Source of the DNA: a bacterium
GTDB taxonomy: Bacteria; BMS3Abin14
Assembly: GCA_020350725.1 (NCBI GenBank)
Contig: CP070719.1
Location: forward strand, 292,973-356,972
Length of the DNA: 64,000 nt
Direction of reading: 5' to 3'
Made by a program: the position numbers and the translations under genes
Shown: positions 1 through 9,296 of the stretch, piece after piece
Layout: each line of letters begins with the position of its first letter
Position numbering within the stretch: position 1 is the stretch's first letter
Notes under the pieces: generated by a model
What the model was told of the DNA's origin: nothing
The model's input: the letters and a program-made list of their open reading frames with translations, nothing else
The model's database searches: none

Positions 1-97
1 TGATCTGTTTCCGTCGGAAGCGGAAGGTTCTGTTGTTGGTTCGGCAGACGAGGTGGTAGGGGTATTCGGTCTGGATGATGCGGGGTTTCCTGGCCAT
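1..97 (-). CDS. REP-associated tyrosine transposase (RAYT / Y1 IS200-like), N-terminus only
   Basis: Reading leftwards from the ATG at 97-95 gives about 32 codons beginning MARKPRIIQTEYPYHL and containing YHLVCRTNNR, the N-terminal signature of the Y1/RAYT transposase family, whose members process short palindromic REP-type repeats as single-stranded DNA. The ORF runs off the window, so the catalytic HUH and Tyr cannot be seen. A GCTCTGACCCC element lies only 34 bp upstream of the start. That is the arrangement expected of a RAYT gene flanked by its own REP sequence, and the same element recurs throughout this window. The family call is quite firm; whether the gene is intact is unknown. Confidence 0.75.
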   Translation of the reverse strand, partial: MARKPRIIQTEYPYHLVCRTNNRTFRFRRKQI

Positions 98-130
98 GCC
101 GGACAGAGAGCAGAGAGCGTGCCAATATAT

Positions 131-141
131 GCTCTGACCCC
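131..141 (+). repeat. GCTCTGACCCC dispersed element, copy beside the RAYT gene
   Basis: Exact core GCTCTGACCCC. A degraded copy (GCTCTGACACC) follows at about 159-169. Both sit directly upstream of the transposase start. See the other copies at 1700-1870, 13545, 16434, 20651, 24196, 24222, 25865, 25884 and 26005. Confidence 0.7.
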
Positions 142-239
142 AATTTCTCTCCGAAAACGCTCTGACACCGGTGGCCCGGAGGCGGCTGCCGTCACCCTAT
201 ATCAGCATAAAAAGCAAAACGCGCTTCGACGGGGGACGT

Positions 240-572
240 TTTGCCCTGGTGGTTAGAGTATTAGGTCTTGGGCCGGATTACCAGGATTGACTACTAGGGT
301 TGAATACCAGGACCTGGAATTCTTGGGAGTCAAATAGTTCGACAATGTGACATTTTTCGCTGTCGTTTAAAATTTAAAACCTCTTAGCATTGTTCTCCTG
401 GTTGGGATACTTAGCCGATCTCAGGAAACGACGATTCGCCCCTCGAATATTGTATGGATTACTTTCCCAATCCCTAGGTAGAGTGACCGATCCAGCACCC
501 GATGAACTCAACGCACCGCGGGCGGCCCGGCAATCCGCCCAAAAGGCCATGGTCACGGTTGCCTGGCTCCTT
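240..572. other. Intergenic stretch, no supported gene
   Basis: Only short overlapping ORFs without family features or convincing ribosome sites occur here. A fragment of the degenerate TTCCAGG-type dispersed repeat (CCAGGACCTGGAATTC) lies at about 309-324. Nothing else is recognised. Confidence 0.4.
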
Positions 573-791
573 TTATACTCCCAAAGCCTTTATCAGTCTG
601 CCGCAAAGATTCCACTTCACCTTGACGGTTTCTACCTCGCCCGAGGCTGTCGCTTCCTCTTCCTGAACACAATACCCGATGTCGGCATCCTCGAACTCTT
701 CACGAAGATCCCGATAGGTCATGTACATGTCCAATTTCCCCTGTTCATCGGCCATCTCGTATGTCTCAAGAATCCGCTTTACTCTCGTCAT
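573..791 (-). CDS. Small acidic conserved-type hypothetical protein
   Basis: A 72-residue protein beginning MTRVKRILETYEMADEQ, rich in Glu and Asp, with no signal peptide or membrane segment. The start at 791 is preferred over the upstream in-frame Met (863) because GGGAGG sits 8 nt before this ATG, and the extra 24 residues are poor-quality sequence. It is next to the TetR gene and reads in the same direction. The operator-like site at 911-928 lies about 120 bp upstream, so it may belong to the same regulon. I do not recognise the family. Confidence 0.55.
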   Translation of the reverse strand: MTRVKRILETYEMADEQGKLDMYMTYRDLREEFEDADIGYCVQEEEATASGEVETVKVKWNLCGRLIKALGV

Positions 792-910
792 TTCCAAACC
801 TCCCAACGGCAAGCCCCTCGATGGCGGGCTCAAGAAAAAGTTGTCATTTAATGCACCCTTCAAAAGGTGTAAGTGGTGACAGAGCAGGCTGGATAAAACA
901 GCCTGTCGAA

Positions 911-928
911 CGAACGATCGTGCTATTA
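911..928. promoter_or_regulatory. Operator-like site, right member of inverted pair around TetR gene
   Basis: CGAACGATCGTGCTATTA on the + strand matches 17 of 18 bases of the site in the promoter of the TetR gene (1625-1642), in opposite orientation. It contains the palindromic core CGATCG typical of TetR-family operators. It lies between the TetR gene and the small gene 573-791. Binding by this TetR is an inference from the position and duplication. Confidence 0.55.
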
Positions 929-975
929 CATGGCCAAAAAAAATCGTATCTTTATGATGCCCCGTTTATTTCTGG

Positions 976-1590
976 TCAGTTTTCCGTGTTTTTTGACATG
1001 GTTGCCTCATAGGTGGAAAGAAGCCTCTCCATAGCCAGGTCGGAACGTTTACTGGCATCGGGGTCCTTGAGCAGCCTCTGGAGAAGATGATAACCGTGAA
1101 GGATCGACTCGAATTCGAAGGAGAACTGCCTGGGGTCAGCATCTGACCTGAAATGGCCTTCGTCGATGGCGATCTGGGCCGACTTGGTCAGGACATCGAG
1201 GAGGGTATTCATCATGTTAACGATCTCGTCTCTGACCGTTCCGGGACGGTCATCGAACTCTGTGGAACTGGCTATCATGACGCATCCTCCCGGGAGAGAC
1301 TCTCCGTCGATCCAGTCCTTCCAATTACCGTAGATAGCCCTGATCCGGGGAACTCCGCGTTGCTCCCTGAAGGCGGGACGCAGGACCTCCTCCGTGAACA
1401 TGTTCGCCACCCACTGGATGACCTGGGCTTGAAGGTTCTCCTTTGATTTAAAATGGGCAAAAAGACCGCTCTTGGACAGGCCGGTAGCTTCTGCCAGTTT
1501 GCCTATGGACATGTCCTCAAGTCCACAGATACTTGCCAGGCCGGCTGCCTTCTGAAGGATCTTATCCCTTGTTTTTTCTCCCTTTGACAT
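976..1590 (-). CDS. TetR/AcrR-family transcriptional regulator
   Basis: A 204-residue protein starting MSKGEKTRDKIL. Residues about 5-50 form the TetR helix-turn-helix (MSIGKLAEATGLSKSGLFAHF), followed by an all-helical ligand domain with GGCVMIASSTEFDDRPG, typical of the subgroup that responds to small electrophiles or drugs. The annotated start follows a weak ribosome site. Upstream Met codons (to 1653) would run through the operator at 1625-1642, so the shorter form is chosen. Its gene is bracketed by two nearly identical 18-bp sites in inverted orientation, suggesting autoregulation and control of the downstream small gene. The ligand is unknown. Confidence 0.85.
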   Translation of the reverse strand: MSKGEKTRDKILQKAAGLASICGLEDMSIGKLAEATGLSKSGLFAHFKSKENLQAQVIQWVANMFTEEVLRPAFREQRGVPRIRAIYGNWKDWIDGESLPGGCVMIASSTEFDDRPGTVRDEIVNMMNTLLDVLTKSAQIAIDEGHFRSDADPRQFSFEFESILHGYHLLQRLLKDPDASKRSDLAMERLLSTYEATMSKNTEN

Positions 1591-1624
1591 CGTCAACGAT
1601 CGTCTGTTAAATATTCTTGCCCAA

Positions 1625-1642
1625 TAATAGCACGACCGTTCG
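1625..1642. promoter_or_regulatory. Operator-like site in TetR promoter
   Basis: Minus-strand CGAACGGTCGTGCTATTA; ends 34 bp upstream of the TetR start. One mismatch to the site at 911-928. The 3' part of the element (TATTA) could overlap the -10 region of the TetR gene, which is the usual geometry for autorepression. Confidence 0.6.
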
Positions 1643-1690
1643 GTTTTTTGCAAGGTTTTTTTCAGGTTGCTTGAACTTCCTCTCGCGAGG

Positions 1691-1875
1691 ATGCCCGCCG
1701 GGGTCAGAGCATCATTTCCGGGGTCAGAGCAGAGCAGGAGCAGAGCAGAGAGCAGAGCAGGCTGTTCCCGCCGGGGTCAGAGCAGAGTAAGAACAGGGTC
1801 AGAGCAGAGCAGCGGAGCAGAGCAGCGGGGGTCAGAGCAGAGCAGGCTGTTCCCGCCGGGGTCAGAGTATCATTT
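1691..1875 (-). repeat. Cluster of GGGGTCAGAGC elements with AGAGC tracts
   Basis: The dispersed element in reverse orientation occurs at 1700-1710, 1720-1730, 1773-1783, about 1796-1805 (one base off), 1827-1837 and 1858-1868 (last base changed). It is interspersed with runs of (AGAGC)n. A longer unit, CAGGCTGTTCCCGCCGGGG plus the core, is repeated directly at about 1758-1783 and 1842-1868. This looks like an array built by repeated RAYT-type insertion or slippage. No gene is supported here. Confidence 0.75.
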
Positions 1876-2022
1876 GTAATTTGGAGATATCCCGGATGGA
1901 GATCTTCCGGGAGGGCTGAATACAGGCGTCTCGATTGACAGAAGCTGTCAGTTCTCTCCTAAAAACCCACAATTAACCTACAATGCAGGTGGTTTAAAAA
2001 AAGCTTTTCTTTACCCAGGAAG

Positions 2023-2050
2023 TTGACAATCCCTTGGGGGGTGATAGAAT
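2023..2050 (+). promoter_or_regulatory. Strong sigma-70 promoter
   Basis: TTGACA (2023-2028), 16-nt spacer, TAGAAT (2045-2050). It is a near-consensus promoter directly in front of two hairpins and 350 bp before tamA. The same -35/-10 pair with the same 16-nt spacing recurs at 28823-28850. Confidence 0.65.
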
Positions 2051-2056
2051 TAAAGT

Positions 2057-2128
2057 ACACTCCAGTGCTCCATGGCCCCCAACATGGAGCAATTTTAGGC
2101 GGGTTCGTCCAGGACCCGCCTTCTTCAT
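2057..2128 (+). ncRNA. Candidate small RNA or tamA leader
   Basis: Starting about 7 nt after the promoter, the transcript would fold into two hairpins: GCTCCATG (2067-2074) with CATGGAGC (2083-2090), followed by AATTTTA, and GGCGGGT (2098-2104) with ACCCGCC (2114-2120), followed by TTCTTC. The second resembles an intrinsic terminator, giving an RNA of about 70 nt. No ORF is present. It could instead be the 5' leader of tamA with termination control. It matches no RNA family I recognise. Confidence 0.4.
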
Positions 2129-2400
2129 TCCACTGAATTCCCGTCCAGAGGGTGGGCATTCCGGCTGCTATTGACCTTACGTATCCCCATGCTAACAATA
2201 TTCTTTTAAACCGATGATCCGTGGATAGTAACCTGACGACACCTCTCCGATCCGATCTGCGGGGTAAAGAATTCGGGTCGACTCCCGCGAAACCATCTTT
2301 TCATGTGGTCCGTCCTTTTCGATATGGTTCAGAACGCAACCTTGGTTTAACATTGAAATAGGCATTGAGTAGATCACCGGGACCCGAGGAGCCTGTAGTG

Positions 2401-4143
2401 ATGAAAAGCCTTCGCGCTCTGCTTGCGATCATGTTTCTCCTGCCCCTTCTGGGTGCAGCCCCGGCGGGGGCTGTCGTCACCCTCGAGGTTGCGGTTCAGG
2501 GGCTTGCAGGAGAGCAACTCCAGAACGTCCTGAACGTCCTCTCCATCGAAAAGCGCAAGGATCATCCCCTGCTCACTCCTGGCCTCATCCTCAGGCTGCA
2601 CGCTAGGGCACCTGACGAAATCCGCAGGGCCCTGGAGCCCTTCGGCTATTACAAACCGGTTATCGAGACCGACATCACTCAGGAAGAAGAACTCTGGAGC
2701 GCCGTGTACCGGGTGGATCCGGGTCCTCCGGTAAGTGTCTCCGCCGCGGATCTCGAGATCAAAGGCCCGGGAGCCGAAGATCCGGTACTGGCGACGGCCC
2801 TTGAACAGTTCCCGCTGCGAGAGGGGGAGATCCTGGTCCACCGTGCCTATGAGGATGGAAAGAGATCCCTGCTCTCCGCCGCCCGCCGGCAGGGCTATCT
2901 GGATGCTGATTTCGTCGAATCGTCGGTCCAGGTCTCCACGGAGAAAAACACGGCCGAGATCATGCTCCATCTGGATTCGGGACCCAGGTACAAGTTCGGT
3001 GGCGTAACGTTCCACCAGGATTTCCTGGACGAGGAATATCTTGCCGGGTTCGTCACCATCCGGGAGGGGGAGGAATACACCCTCGACGCCCTTCTCGATC
3101 TCCAACAGGCCCTCTCCGACACGCGGCAGTTTCGACGGGCGGAGGTCATAGCACCCCGAGAGAAAGCAGTTGAATTGACGGTTCCGGTAGAGGTGACGCT
3201 CACTCCCGGTCCGGCCCAGAGGTACTCCATCGGTGTCGGGTACGGGACGGATACCGGAGCAAGGGGAAAGCTCGGATGGGAGCATCGCCGGATCAACCGC
3301 AGGGTCCACCGCGTGCGAACCGATCTCCTCCTGTCCGAGGTGGAGCAGAGCCTGGCGGTAAGGTACGTCGTTCCTCTTGCCCGACCCCAGACAGACCACC
3401 TGGATTACACGGCCGCCTGGTTCAGGGAGAATGTGGAGGACATCGACAGCGAGACACTTATGGTGGGGATCAGCCGAACCAGGTTGAGGGGGAGGGTGCA
3501 GGAGACGGTCTTTCTCAACCTCCTCGAGGAGGATTTCACCATCGGATCCGACTCCGAGGTGACCGCGCTCCTCATTCCCGGTGTCAGCTGGTCCCGGTTA
3601 GTGACTGATGACCCGATCCGTACAGGTCGAGGATATCGGGCGACCCTGGAAGTCAAAGGGGCGTCCAGAGATCTCGTGTCGGACGTCTCCTTCGCCCAGG
3701 CCAGGTTCCACATCAAGGGCATACTGGGCCTGGGGGCATGGGGCCGGCTCATCACGCGGGCCGAGCTGGGCGGGACACATGTCGACCGTTTCTCAGAACT
3801 CCCTGCGTCCCAGCGTTTTTTCGCCGGTGGCGACCAGAGTGTGAGGGGCTACGATTACAAGTCCCTGGGCCCGGCGGATGAGACCGGCGAGATCGTGGGT
3901 GGGGAGAATATTCTCGTGGGCAGTGTCGAATTTGAGGTCTACCTCTCCGAGAAATGGAGTGCGGCTGCCTTTATCGACACCGGCAACGCAATGGACGATT
4001 TCTCCGGGTCCCTGGAACAGGGGGTCGGCGTAGGGGTCCGGTGGCGGACCCTCGTCGGTCCCATTCGTCTGGACCTGGCTAACGCCGTAAGCGAGGACAG
4101 CAGACCGTGGCGAGTCCATCTGAACATAGGCCCAGACCTCTAG
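2401..4143 (+). CDS. tamA: TamA, outer-membrane BamA-family assembly factor
   Basis: A 580-residue Omp85 protein of the translocation-and-assembly module, which sits in the outer membrane and works with TamB. Residues 1-24 are a signal peptide (KSLRALLAIMFLLPLL). POTRA-like repeats span about 25-260 (the FGYYKPVIETDI and GYLDADFVE segments are typical). A 16-strand barrel follows, with the diagnostic loop-6 motif QSVRGYDYKSLGP near residue 480. The ATG at 2401 is preferred over 2365 because it begins the signal peptide and has GAGGAG upstream. The 3' end overlaps tamB by 37 bp, indicating translational coupling. Confidence 0.9.
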   Translation: MKSLRALLAIMFLLPLLGAAPAGAVVTLEVAVQGLAGEQLQNVLNVLSIEKRKDHPLLTPGLILRLHARAPDEIRRALEPFGYYKPVIETDITQEEELWSAVYRVDPGPPVSVSAADLEIKGPGAEDPVLATALEQFPLREGEILVHRAYEDGKRSLLSAARRQGYLDADFVESSVQVSTEKNTAEIMLHLDSGPRYKFGGVTFHQDFLDEEYLAGFVTIREGEEYTLDALLDLQQALSDTRQFRRAEVIAPREKAVELTVPVEVTLTPGPAQRYSIGVGYGTDTGARGKLGWEHRRINRRVHRVRTDLLLSEVEQSLAVRYVVPLARPQTDHLDYTAAWFRENVEDIDSETLMVGISRTRLRGRVQETVFLNLLEEDFTIGSDSEVTALLIPGVSWSRLVTDDPIRTGRGYRATLEVKGASRDLVSDVSFAQARFHIKGILGLGAWGRLITRAELGGTHVDRFSELPASQRFFAGGDQSVRGYDYKSLGPADETGEIVGGENILVGSVEFEVYLSEKWSAAAFIDTGNAMDDFSGSLEQGVGVGVRWRTLVGPIRLDLANAVSEDSRPWRVHLNIGPDL

Positions 4144-7100
4144 GGCTCAGAATTGCGGTTGCCGTCCCGGTCGGTCTCCTGCTGATCGTCCTGGCGGGGG
4201 CGGTGTTTCTGACTCTGACCGAACCGGGCCTCCGAATTCTGGCCTCGAGGGTCCTGAACCAGGTTCCCGGCGTCAGTGTGGACCGGGTCCGCGGGCGCCT
4301 CATCGGTCCCGTCCGCATCGAGGGCGCGGCGTACAGAGACGGGGCTGCAGAGGTCACTGTCGATCAACTGGAACTGGACTGGCATCCCCTTGCCCTTCTC
4401 CGGGGCAGGGTTCAGGTCAGCCGGCTGAGAGGAGCAGGGATCCGTGCCCGGATTTACGGGACGGAGGATCCGGATCCGGAAGCCGGTGGACAGGCCCCCT
4501 TCGATCTTCCCGTCGCCATCGCCCTCGAGGAGGGTGAATTTCGGGACATTGCCGTCCTCCTCCCGGGCGGGGCGGATCCGCTCACGCTCCGCAGGGTTGC
4601 GCTCCGGGGAAAGGCGGACAGGGACGGGATCGACCTGAAACGCTTCAGTGTGGTTCACAGCGGGGCAACCCTTGACCTGACCGGGGTTCTCGCCCGGGAC
4701 AGGGACGGGGCGGTCCGCCTCGACATCGAATGGAACATAAGGGGAACCGGACGGGCAGGACTGCGAAGCCAGGGGGAGGTCTCCGGGCCTCTTGACGACC
4801 TGGAGGTTGCCGGCCGCCTGGTCGAGCCCGCACCCGTCCACCTGGCCGGGCGGCTCCAGGGGCTGACCACTGTTCCGAGATGGGAAGCTGCCATCAGCTT
4901 CGCCGGGCTCTCACCGGCCGTGTTCTCCCCCCGGCTGCCGGAGGGCGATCTCACCGGGGATCTCGAGAGTGAGGGAACCCTGTCCGCGTTTACCGTGACC
5001 GGGTCCACGCGGGGCTTGATTGCCCCGGCCGGGGAGATCGAGGGGAAGCTGTTCCTGAAGCGCGATGGCCCGACCGTGACCCTCGAACAGGCCGAAGTGT
5101 CGATACCGGAAAAGGGCGGCATCCTGTCCGTTCGGGGAAAACTCCGGTGGGAAGAGGCCCTGGACTGGGAGACCGAGGGCGAGGTGAGGAGCCTCGATCC
5201 CGCTCTCCTCATCGGTGGATGGCCGGGGGCGGTATCTTTCCTCCTCCACGCCGGGGGGTCGCTTAAGGGTGAGGAGCACCGATGGTCAGTGCGGATCATG
5301 GATATCAAGGGTGTCGTCAGGGACCTCGGGGTTGCCGGCTCCGCCCGGATGGTGCACTCGGCAGGCCGATCCCGCCTGGAGGGCCTCGATCTGGCCCTGG
5401 GTTCCTCCAGCATCCACGCCACAGGCGACCTGGACAGTGAGTGGAACATCGACGGTTCGGTCAACATGCCCCGGGTGGCCGAACTCTGGGACAGTGCAGG
5501 CGGCAGGATCGACAGCAGGTGGAAGGTTACAGGCCCCAGAGCCCGGGCCCGCCTTGACGCTTATGTCACCGGAGAGAAGTTATCACTGGCCGGGGGAAGG
5601 GCGGAGAGTGTCACGGGGACGGTGAGCGCGACCCTTGGTCCGACCCCTGAGGGCTCCTTCCGATTCGACGCCCGGGAGGTCAGCCGGGAAGGTTGGGCAG
5701 CTGAACTGGTGTCGGCTGAGGGTTCGGGGACCCCTGAGGACCATCGGATGACGGCGTCGGTGTCCGGCGGGACCATGCCTGCCACCGTCGAAGTGAAAGG
5801 ATCCTACCGGTCGGGGAATTGGAACGGGAGCGCCGTCGCCGATCTTCTGACGGGCAGGATCGAAATTCAGGGGTCCGTCACCGGAGACGGGACCTGGTCC
5901 TGGCGGGCGTCGGCCGTCGGCGAAGGCCTGAACCCCGGCGTGGTCGCTGCCCAATACCCGGGGGATATATCCTTCTCAGCGGAAGGGGAGGGCCGTACCG
6001 TTGACGGAACCCGGACCATGGTGATTCGGGTTGCCGGGATCGAGGGGCACCTCCGCCGGCAATCCGTCTCCGGTAAGGGACGGCTGACTATCAGGGGCGG
6101 CGGCCTGATCGTCAACCAGCTGGAGCTGGAGTGGGGCGAAAGCCGACTGTCCCTTACCGGGGATGTGCAGGACCGTTGGGACCTGAACTGGACGGCGTCG
6201 GTCTCCGATCTCGGCACCTTCTCTCCCCAGGCGGCCGGTCGCGCAGTTGCTGAGGGCCATTTATCAGGACCCCGCTCCCTTCCCCGCCTTTCGGGTCGGA
6301 TCTCGGGGGAGGAACTGAGCGGACCCGGTGTCGGCGCCAGTCGTCTTGACCTTTCCTTTGACGCGGGACTCGGGAGGGAGGAATCCCTGCGCATCGAGGG
6401 CGAAGCTCTGGAGATCCGGATCCGGGACCATGTCGCCGACAGGGCTGCATTGGAGGCCTCGGGAACGCCCGCATCCCACACGGGGGATCTGACCGTGGAG
6501 CTGGCAAAGACTCCGGTCCGACTGCATGTCGCAGGATCGTATGGGGAAGCGTCCTGGGAAGGGTCCATGACTGCATCGGCACTTGACGGCACCCTCTCGA
6601 TCACGGGTGGGGCGAGCTGGGGGGACGGTTTCACATGGGAGGCCGGCATACTGGCAACCGATCTGAACCCATCCCTGGTGGCCGGGGGAGTCCAGGGCCG
6701 TGTATCCTTCCGGGGCCGGACCGCCGGGACCCTGAAGGAACAGCAGCGGAAGATGGCTTTCAACCTTTCTGAGGTAAAGGGAGACCTTGCCGGAAGGGAG
6801 TTGCAGGGAGGAACCGAGGTGGCCGTGGACGGCGATGGTATAGCTGTGCAAAGGTTCCTCCTTGCCCTGGGAGAGGCGAAAGTGACCCTCTCGGGAATGG
6901 TGGGTGCAACCTGGGCAGTCGTGTCGGAGATCACCGTTCCCGACCTCGGGTCACTGGTTGACGGAGTCCGGGGAAAACTGGATGGAAACCTCGAGGTGAG
7001 CGGCACACGCGCCGCGCCGCTGCTGAGGATCGAGCTGAACGGGTCGGGACTGGGCCTTGGCACCCTGAGTGTGGACAACCTGACGCTGCTTGGAACCGTG

Positions 7101-9092
7101 ACCCCTTCCGAAACGGCCGAGTCCCTTCTCACTCTCTCGGCCGGGGGCTTCAAGGTGCCAAACGTGACCCTTGAGGAGGCTGAGATCAACCTTTCGGGAA
7201 GACCCTCTTCCCACCGGCTGGACATGATCCTCCGAACAGAGGACACTACCGCCGTCGCGTCTATGGCCGGAGCGGTCCGGGATCGGTCCTGGCAGGGGAA
7301 ATTGGTCGAGGCCCGTTGGTCCCTCGCTGACACGGAGAGCTGGGCCCTCGCCGAGCCGGGGACAGTGACTGTCTCCGAGGGGGCCTTGGTCCTTGATCCC
7401 ATCTGCCTGGCCCGCGGGGATGGAAGGCTGTGTCTCTCCGGCTCCCGTGACCGGACGGGTATCGGGCAGGGCAACGTGGAGTGGGCCGCGTTTCCCCTGT
7501 CACTTCTCGAGTACGTCGGCCCTCCTAACCTGGACCTCGAGGGAACCATGGCCGGTCGGGCAAGATGGATCATGGAGGACGGCCGGATATCGGCCGAGGT
7601 CCGGTCATCAACCTCGCCTGGGTCGCTGACCTACGAGCTGGAAGGGGCGGTCGAGGCCGGTGCCGGCTTCAGGAAGGTGGAGATCTCGGCTTCCCTCGAT
7701 CGTGACGGGGCAGCCTGGAGGGTCTGGGCCGACCTGGAACGAAGGGATGGAACCGGCGGAGATTTCCTCGAGTGGACTCTCCGGGTCCCGGGTTTCACCC
7801 TGCCTTCTCCGCCCCCGGCGGACGACCTGAAGCTGTTCAGCCGGATCAGGGCCCGGATCGAGGACTTGGATCTCCTCCAGGGCCTGTTGCCCGATATCCG
7901 GGATCCATCCGGGATTCTAACTGTTGATATGGACATCGGGGGTCCTCTGAAGGGGCCTTCCATCACGGGGCAGGCGAAACTCGAGGACGGTGCCCTCCAG
8001 CTGCCCGTGCTGGGTTTGACCCTGGAGGGTATCAACCTGGAGGCGACAGCCCGGGGCTCAGACAGACTGGACATCCAGGGACAAGTGCGATCCGGCGGAG
8101 GGGACGCATCGGTGCAGGCGGATGTCTATCTCAGGCCGTCGGAGGGATGGCCTGCAGAACTCCGGTTCAAGGGTCGGGATTTCCTGGCCGCCGACACACC
8201 CTCCCTCCGGATCCTCATCTCACCCGATCTCACCGTGGGGATCGGGCCGGGTGAGATCGCAGTGGCGGGAACAGTCACCGTTCCCGTGGCCCGAGTCGAG
8301 CCACCGGATGTGTCGCTGACGACAGCACCCTCTGAAGATGTCCGGGTGGTGGACAGGGAGCCGGCCGAGAGGGCCGACCAGCTTCGGCTGAGGGCCGAGG
8401 TGACCGTCGTGTTGGGGAAGAAGGTGGAGTTCACGGGCTTTGGCCTTTCCGGCCTGATTGAAGGAGAGGTGACTGCCCTGGAGGAGCCGGGCGCCTACAC
8501 CACGGGAAGGGGGGAGATCAGGGTGGCGGAGGGCCGATATCGGGCTTTCGGGCAGAGGCTGACCATTGAAAGGGGACGCCTCATCTTCGCGGGTGGGCCC
8601 ATCGATGACCCTGGACTTGATGTCAGAGCGGTTCGAAAAGTGGGGGAGGTAACCGCGGGAGTGGATGTCCGGGGCACCCTGAAAGAGCCTCTGCTCACCC
8701 TGTCCTCGGAGCCACCGATGGACCAGAGCGAGATCCTGTCGTATCTGATGCTGGGAAGGCCCATGAGGCAGGCGTCGAGCCAGGAAGGGGAGGTGCTCAG
8801 CCGGGCCGCAACCGCAATAGGCCTGACCGGAGGCGAGGCCATTGCCGGGAGGATCGGCCGCGCCTTCGGTTTCGAGGAGGTCCGGGTGGAGGCGGAAGGG
8901 GGCGACGATCAGGCCAGCCTCGTTGTCGGGAGGTACCTGTCGCCCAGGATCTATGTCCAGTACGCGGTGGGGCTTTTCGAGCCGGTGAGCGTCTTTAGGC
9001 TCGGCTATCAGTTGAGCAGGAGATTCCTCCTCCAGGGTGAGTCGGGACCGGAGTCCGGCACCGATCTGATCTACACCATCGAAAAGGACTAG
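4107..9092 (+). CDS. tamB: TamB, inner-membrane-anchored translocation/assembly module protein
   Basis: A 1661-residue protein with one N-terminal membrane segment (about residues 14-36), then a very long repetitive beta-structured region (AsmA/TamB type, rich in short Gly/Ser/Asp strands) and a C-terminal DUF490/TamB domain (about 1300-1661; DQSEILSYLMLGRPM near the end is characteristic). TamB spans the periplasm as a hydrophobic groove and is linked to lipid transport and barrel-protein insertion together with TamA. It starts with GTG inside the tamA 3' end. The length is somewhat above the E. coli protein (about 1260). The order tamA-tamB supports both calls. Confidence 0.9.
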   Translation: MASPSEHRPRPLGLRIAVAVPVGLLLIVLAGAVFLTLTEPGLRILASRVLNQVPGVSVDRVRGRLIGPVRIEGAAYRDGAAEVTVDQLELDWHPLALLRGRVQVSRLRGAGIRARIYGTEDPDPEAGGQAPFDLPVAIALEEGEFRDIAVLLPGGADPLTLRRVALRGKADRDGIDLKRFSVVHSGATLDLTGVLARDRDGAVRLDIEWNIRGTGRAGLRSQGEVSGPLDDLEVAGRLVEPAPVHLAGRLQGLTTVPRWEAAISFAGLSPAVFSPRLPEGDLTGDLESEGTLSAFTVTGSTRGLIAPAGEIEGKLFLKRDGPTVTLEQAEVSIPEKGGILSVRGKLRWEEALDWETEGEVRSLDPALLIGGWPGAVSFLLHAGGSLKGEEHRWSVRIMDIKGVVRDLGVAGSARMVHSAGRSRLEGLDLALGSSSIHATGDLDSEWNIDGSVNMPRVAELWDSAGGRIDSRWKVTGPRARARLDAYVTGEKLSLAGGRAESVTGTVSATLGPTPEGSFRFDAREVSREGWAAELVSAEGSGTPEDHRMTASVSGGTMPATVEVKGSYRSGNWNGSAVADLLTGRIEIQGSVTGDGTWSWRASAVGEGLNPGVVAAQYPGDISFSAEGEGRTVDGTRTMVIRVAGIEGHLRRQSVSGKGRLTIRGGGLIVNQLELEWGESRLSLTGDVQDRWDLNWTASVSDLGTFSPQAAGRAVAEGHLSGPRSLPRLSGRISGEELSGPGVGASRLDLSFDAGLGREESLRIEGEALEIRIRDHVADRAALEASGTPASHTGDLTVELAKTPVRLHVAGSYGEASWEGSMTASALDGTLSITGGASWGDGFTWEAGILATDLNPSLVAGGVQGRVSFRGRTAGTLKEQQRKMAFNLSEVKGDLAGRELQGGTEVAVDGDGIAVQRFLLALGEAKVTLSGMVGATWAVVSEITVPDLGSLVDGVRGKLDGNLEVSGTRAAPLLRIELNGSGLGLGTLSVDNLTLLGTVTPSETAESLLTLSAGGFKVPNVTLEEAEINLSGRPSSHRLDMILRTEDTTAVASMAGAVRDRSWQGKLVEARWSLADTESWALAEPGTVTVSEGALVLDPICLARGDGRLCLSGSRDRTGIGQGNVEWAAFPLSLLEYVGPPNLDLEGTMAGRARWIMEDGRISAEVRSSTSPGSLTYELEGAVEAGAGFRKVEISASLDRDGAAWRVWADLERRDGTGGDFLEWTLRVPGFTLPSPPPADDLKLFSRIRARIEDLDLLQGLLPDIRDPSGILTVDMDIGGPLKGPSITGQAKLEDGALQLPVLGLTLEGINLEATARGSDRLDIQGQVRSGGGDASVQADVYLRPSEGWPAELRFKGRDFLAADTPSLRILISPDLTVGIGPGEIAVAGTVTVPVARVEPPDVSLTTAPSEDVRVVDREPAERADQLRLRAEVTVVLGKKVEFTGFGLSGLIEGEVTALEEPGAYTTGRGEIRVAEGRYRAFGQRLTIERGRLIFAGGPIDDPGLDVRAVRKVGEVTAGVDVRGTLKEPLLTLSSEPPMDQSEILSYLMLGRPMRQASSQEGEVLSRAATAIGLTGGEAIAGRIGRAFGFEEVRVEAEGGDDQASLVVGRYLSPRIYVQYAVGLFEPVSVFRLGYQLSRRFLLQGESGPESGTDLIYTIEKD

Positions 9093-9296
9093 GAGTGTCC
9101 GACAGATCACTTTCCCGAACAGTTCGCCTGTCCGGGATGTCCGGCAGTGGGGGCTCTGCACCGGGGAAGGATTTTGGGGTCCCGGAGATGCTATAGTAGT
9201 GTTGACGGGTCGCCGGCAACAGGATCGGGAGGACTGGGGGACCATTCCGGAGGAAGGGACCCGTTCCACAGGAGAAAAACCCTCAAAGGAGACGTC

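Noticed and set aside
390-851. ORF of 153 codons on the + strand
   Set aside because: It overlaps the small acidic gene on the other strand, has no ribosome site or domain, and its sequence resembles a shadow of the opposite frame.
5867-7573. 568-codon ORF on the minus strand inside tamB
   Set aside because: Arg/Ser/Pro-rich antisense shadow of a GC-rich gene; no motifs, and tamB is well supported on the + strand.
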